DNA of 64,000 nucleotides, from the NCBI GenBank assembly GCA_903939115.1, contig CAJAFV010000071.1, positions 150,924-214,923 on the forward strand, read 5' to 3'. The stretch's first letter is position 1. Each line of letters opens with the position of its first letter. Position numbers and translations under genes: made by a program. The DNA is from an uncultured Geobacteraceae bacterium. GTDB taxonomy: Bacteria > Desulfobacterota > Desulfuromonadia > Geobacterales > Pseudopelobacteraceae. Positions 62,046 through 64,000 of this stretch are shown here, piece after piece. The notes below the pieces were generated by a model. The model had not been told where the DNA came from, ran no database searches, and saw only the letters and a program-made list of their open reading frames with translations.

Positions 62046-63203
62046 TTATCGATTCGTCACATCACCTAAGGCAAAGCCGGATATTATCATTTTCTGGATG
62101 TTGCTGGTCCCTTCGACGACGCGCAGGGACTGGGCATCGCGCAGGAAACGCTCTGCCGGGTATTCGGTGGAGAAGCCGTAGCTGCCGAAGATTTTCATGG
62201 TGTCGCTGGCGGCGTGGACGGCGGCCTCGGAGGCGAACAGTTTGGCCATGGATGTCTGATACTGGTTGGGGAGTCCCTGGTCTTTCAGCCAGGCTGCTTG
62301 ATAGACGAGAAGTTTTGCGGCTTCATGTTCGGCGACCATGTCTGCGATCTGGGCCTGAATCATCTGGTAGGAACCGATCTTTTTGCCGAACTGGGTTCGT
62401 TCGTTGGCGTAGTCAATGGCGGCTTTTATGGCACCGCCGCCGATGCCGAGAGCGCCGGCTGCGCAGCTGATGCGGGTGTTGTTGAGCTGCCACATGCAGA
62501 TCTGGAAGCCCTGGCCGACTTCACCGAGGACGGAATCTTTCGGGATCTTCGCCTGGCTGAAGGATATCTCGCCGGTGGGTGCGCAGTGCAGGCCGAGTTT
62601 GGTTTCAATAGGAGCGGTGACGATGCCGTCGTTTCCTTTGAGGTTGACGATGAAGCAGGTCATCCCTTTGTATTTTTTACTCTTGTCGGTCATGGCGTAG
62701 ACGAGGCCCCAATCTCCGATGTGGGCGTTGGAAATCCACATTTTCTGGCCGTTCAGTTCCCAATGGTCGCCGCGGTCGGTGGCGGTGGTCCCCATGCTGA
62801 CGACATCGGAGCCGGAGTTCGGTTCGGTGATGGCGAAGAAGCCGAATGATTCGGCGCTGACCCAGGCAGGGATGAAGCGCTCTTTCTGCTCGATGCTGCC
62901 GAAGTTGTTGACGGTGATGGCAGGACCGATGTTCTGCATGTTGAGCGGCAGGCGGGAGGAGCCGCTGACAATGGCAAGCTGCTCGGCGATAATGACCGAT
63001 TCGAGGAAGCCGCAGCCGTTGCCGCCGTACTCTTCAGGGAGGCCGCAGCCGAAAAAGCCGAGTTCGGCCATCTTCTTGACCAGTTCGGGGCGGAAGGTGT
63101 GGTTGGCTTCATCCTCTTTAAGCGTCGGGGCAATCTCTTTCTGGGCGAAGTCCCGTGCCATCTCCTGCATCATTTTTTGTTCGTCGGTTAGTCCGAAGTT
63201 CAT
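62046..63203 (-). CDS. acyl-CoA dehydrogenase, possibly non-decarboxylating glutaryl-CoA dehydrogenase
   Basis: 385-residue FAD acyl-CoA dehydrogenase. FAD/substrate motifs FFAITEPNSGSDVVSMGTTA and MWISNAH, and catalytic base Glu364 in RVVEGTSNIQ. Arg84 (SGSSRLPLNMQ) sits where glutaryl-CoA dehydrogenase has its substrate-carboxylate Arg94. Human decarboxylating glutaryl-CoA dehydrogenase has Tyr before the catalytic Glu (TYEGT), and here it is Val363. The position matching its Glu87 is Ala77. These changes would fit an enzyme that stops at glutaconyl-CoA, which the neighbouring GcdA would then decarboxylate. A different acyl substrate remains possible. AAGGAG precedes the ATG. Confidence 0.88.
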   Translation of the reverse strand: MNFGLTDEQKMMQEMARDFAQKEIAPTLKEDEANHTFRPELVKKMAELGFFGCGLPEEYGGNGCGFLESVIIAEQLAIVSGSSRLPLNMQNIGPAITVNNFGSIEQKERFIPAWVSAESFGFFAITEPNSGSDVVSMGTTATDRGDHWELNGQKMWISNAHIGDWGLVYAMTDKSKKYKGMTCFIVNLKGNDGIVTAPIETKLGLHCAPTGEISFSQAKIPKDSVLGEVGQGFQICMWQLNNTRISCAAGALGIGGGAIKAAIDYANERTQFGKKIGSYQMIQAQIADMVAEHEAAKLLVYQAAWLKDQGLPNQYQTSMAKLFASEAAVHAASDTMKIFGSYGFSTEYPAERFLRDAQSLRVVEGTSNIQKMIISGFALGDVTNR

Positions 63204-63478
63204 GTGTGGTCTCCTTCAGTAGTCTGGTTTGCTGGACTGTTCGCTAAAAACGCAGTAGCGTGTTCCACTCTGCGGTATGCGAGTTTTGCGAAGAATCATA
63301 CGACACGCGTTTCCAAATGCAAACAAAAAACAGTGCCGTTAACAGCAGTCAGAGATGCTGCCTATAGATCTTTATAATCGTTATATTTAAGTGTGTTACG
63401 GGTGTTAAGCCGGTTGATGTCTCGAGCGCCGGTCAATTTATCTGTTCCGCCATGCGGTACCCTGATCGCCGGTAACAA

Positions 63479-64000
63479 TTACGTACCCGGCATCAGGCTG
63501 TCGATTAACTCTTCTGTCCAGGGCACCCCTTTGGCCAGTCCCTGGCGCAGTTTGACAAAGTCGATTTCGCGACCGGTCTCCTTGGTCCCCTCGTTGAAGG
63601 CGCGGAAGCCGGTGCGGGCTTCGTTCATCATGTTGAGCGCCAGCCAGGCACGCGAGTTCTCCTTGTTTTTGTTCCAGGCGTCAAGTTTCGGTTTGCGCAG
63701 CTCTTCAAGGCTTTTGGTCATGCATTCCGGGAAGGTGTCGAGCAGTTTGGCGCAGAGCGCTTCTATCTTTTCGTCGAGCATGCCGAGATCGACGGTGCCT
63801 TCTTTGATCAGGGCGGCCCCTTCTTTGAAGGCGGCGCCGCTTTTGAATTCGCCATGGATGATCCGGCCGTATTCGTCGAGCATCCGGTCGGTGACGACGG
63901 TCGGGTTGGCGACGTAGGTGCCGTTTAGTTTGAGGGCCGGGACGACGTCGGCGATGATGCCGAGACGGTTGGCTTTGTGAGCCGAGAACGGCTCGCAGAG
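63479..64000 (-). CDS. bamA: 6-oxocyclohex-1-ene-1-carbonyl-CoA hydrolase, C-terminal part
   Basis: The C-terminal 173 residues of a crotonase-superfamily ring hydrolase. The frame is open to the window edge (EPFSAHKANRLGIIADVVPA near the edge, then NPTVVTDRMLDEYGRI). The stretch ENSRAWLALNMMNEARTGFR, followed by FNEGTKETGREIDFVKLRQ, is characteristic of BamA/Oah. It opens the alicyclic ring of 6-oxocyclohex-1-ene-1-carbonyl-CoA to 3-hydroxypimelyl-CoA, a step common to all known anaerobic benzoyl-CoA pathways. The 5' end and active-site part are outside the window. Confidence 0.93.
   Translation of the reverse strand, partial: LCEPFSAHKANRLGIIADVVPALKLNGTYVANPTVVTDRMLDEYGRIIHGEFKSGAAFKEGAALIKEGTVDLGMLDEKIEALCAKLLDTFPECMTKSLEELRKPKLDAWNKNKENSRAWLALNMMNEARTGFRAFNEGTKETGREIDFVKLRQGLAKGVPWTEELIDSLMPGT

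Overview
The window looks like chromosome from a Geobacter/Geotalea-type member of the Desulfuromonadia, a delta-proteobacterial Fe(III) reducer. The evidence is a PpcA-type triheme periplasmic cytochrome c7, OxpG/GspG-like and MSHA-like secretion/pilus genes, a Geobacter-style flagellar operon, and an anaerobic aromatic-degradation region ending in the ring hydrolase BamA (6-oxocyclohex-1-ene-1-carbonyl-CoA hydrolase). No rRNA, tRNA, prophage or CRISPR array was seen.

Region 1 (1-16366, + strand): a UvrD/PcrA helicase, then an MSHA-like type IV pilus/pseudopilus cluster. It holds a PilM-PilN fusion, PilO-like and PilP-like proteins, a secretin (MshL), ATPase (MshE), inner-membrane platform (MshG), an ExeA-type AAA ATPase with a peptidoglycan-binding tail, a TPR protein (MshN), a promoter and a major pilin. 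After a REP-associated tyrosine transposase (RAYT) with flanking repeats come two large minor-pilin-like proteins with Ig-like C-terminal parts. Region 2 (16373-30598, - strand): a MATE transporter, then a 13-gene flagellar operon transcribed flhA-flhF-flhG-fliA-flgF-flgG-flgA-flgH-flgI-flgJ-flgN-flgK-flgL.

Region 3 (30853-41389): a radical SAM protein, ssb, an ABC exporter that appears to lack an ordinary start codon, uvrB with an intergenic-type repeat inserted in frame, a clusterless MutY-like glycosylase, a PpcA-type cytochrome, a GspG pseudopilin and pyruvate phosphate dikinase.

Region 4 (41720-54261, - strand): one long catabolic operon or series of operons. In transcription order it holds a BadF/HgdC-type ATP-dependent activase, a single 2-hydroxyacyl-CoA dehydratase/benzoyl-CoA-reductase-type subunit, an ADP-forming acyl-CoA synthetase, a thiolase, crotonase, 3-hydroxybutyryl-CoA dehydrogenase, a CoA-transferase, phenylacetate-CoA ligase and indolepyruvate:ferredoxin oxidoreductase IorA/IorB. 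It closes with a clear terminator. Together these could take aryl or short-chain acids, and 2-oxo acids from aromatic amino acids, to CoA thioesters and on to acetyl-CoA. Divergent from it is a histidine kinase whose membrane domain carries the plant ethylene-receptor copper ligands at exact spacing.

Region 5 (55789-64000, - strand): BamA (cut by the window end), an acyl-CoA dehydrogenase of glutaryl-CoA-dehydrogenase type, a GcdA-type glutaconyl-CoA decarboxylase carboxyltransferase, a transcarboxylase-5S/OadA-type carboxyltransferase with two tandem biotinyl domains, a methyltransferase and a divergent crotonase-fold protein. No membrane decarboxylase (GcdB) or biotin carboxylase is present. 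I propose that carboxyl groups may pass from glutaconyl-CoA through biotin to pyruvate (glutaconyl-CoA + pyruvate to crotonyl-CoA + oxaloacetate), a transcarboxylase linking benzoate degradation to anaplerosis. This is inference.

At least four intergenic repeat families occur: three copies of a GC-rich REP element (one inside uvrB), two copies of a ~150-bp palindromic element bracketing gcdA, one GAACACGGAT-type element, and the RAYT-associated repeat.
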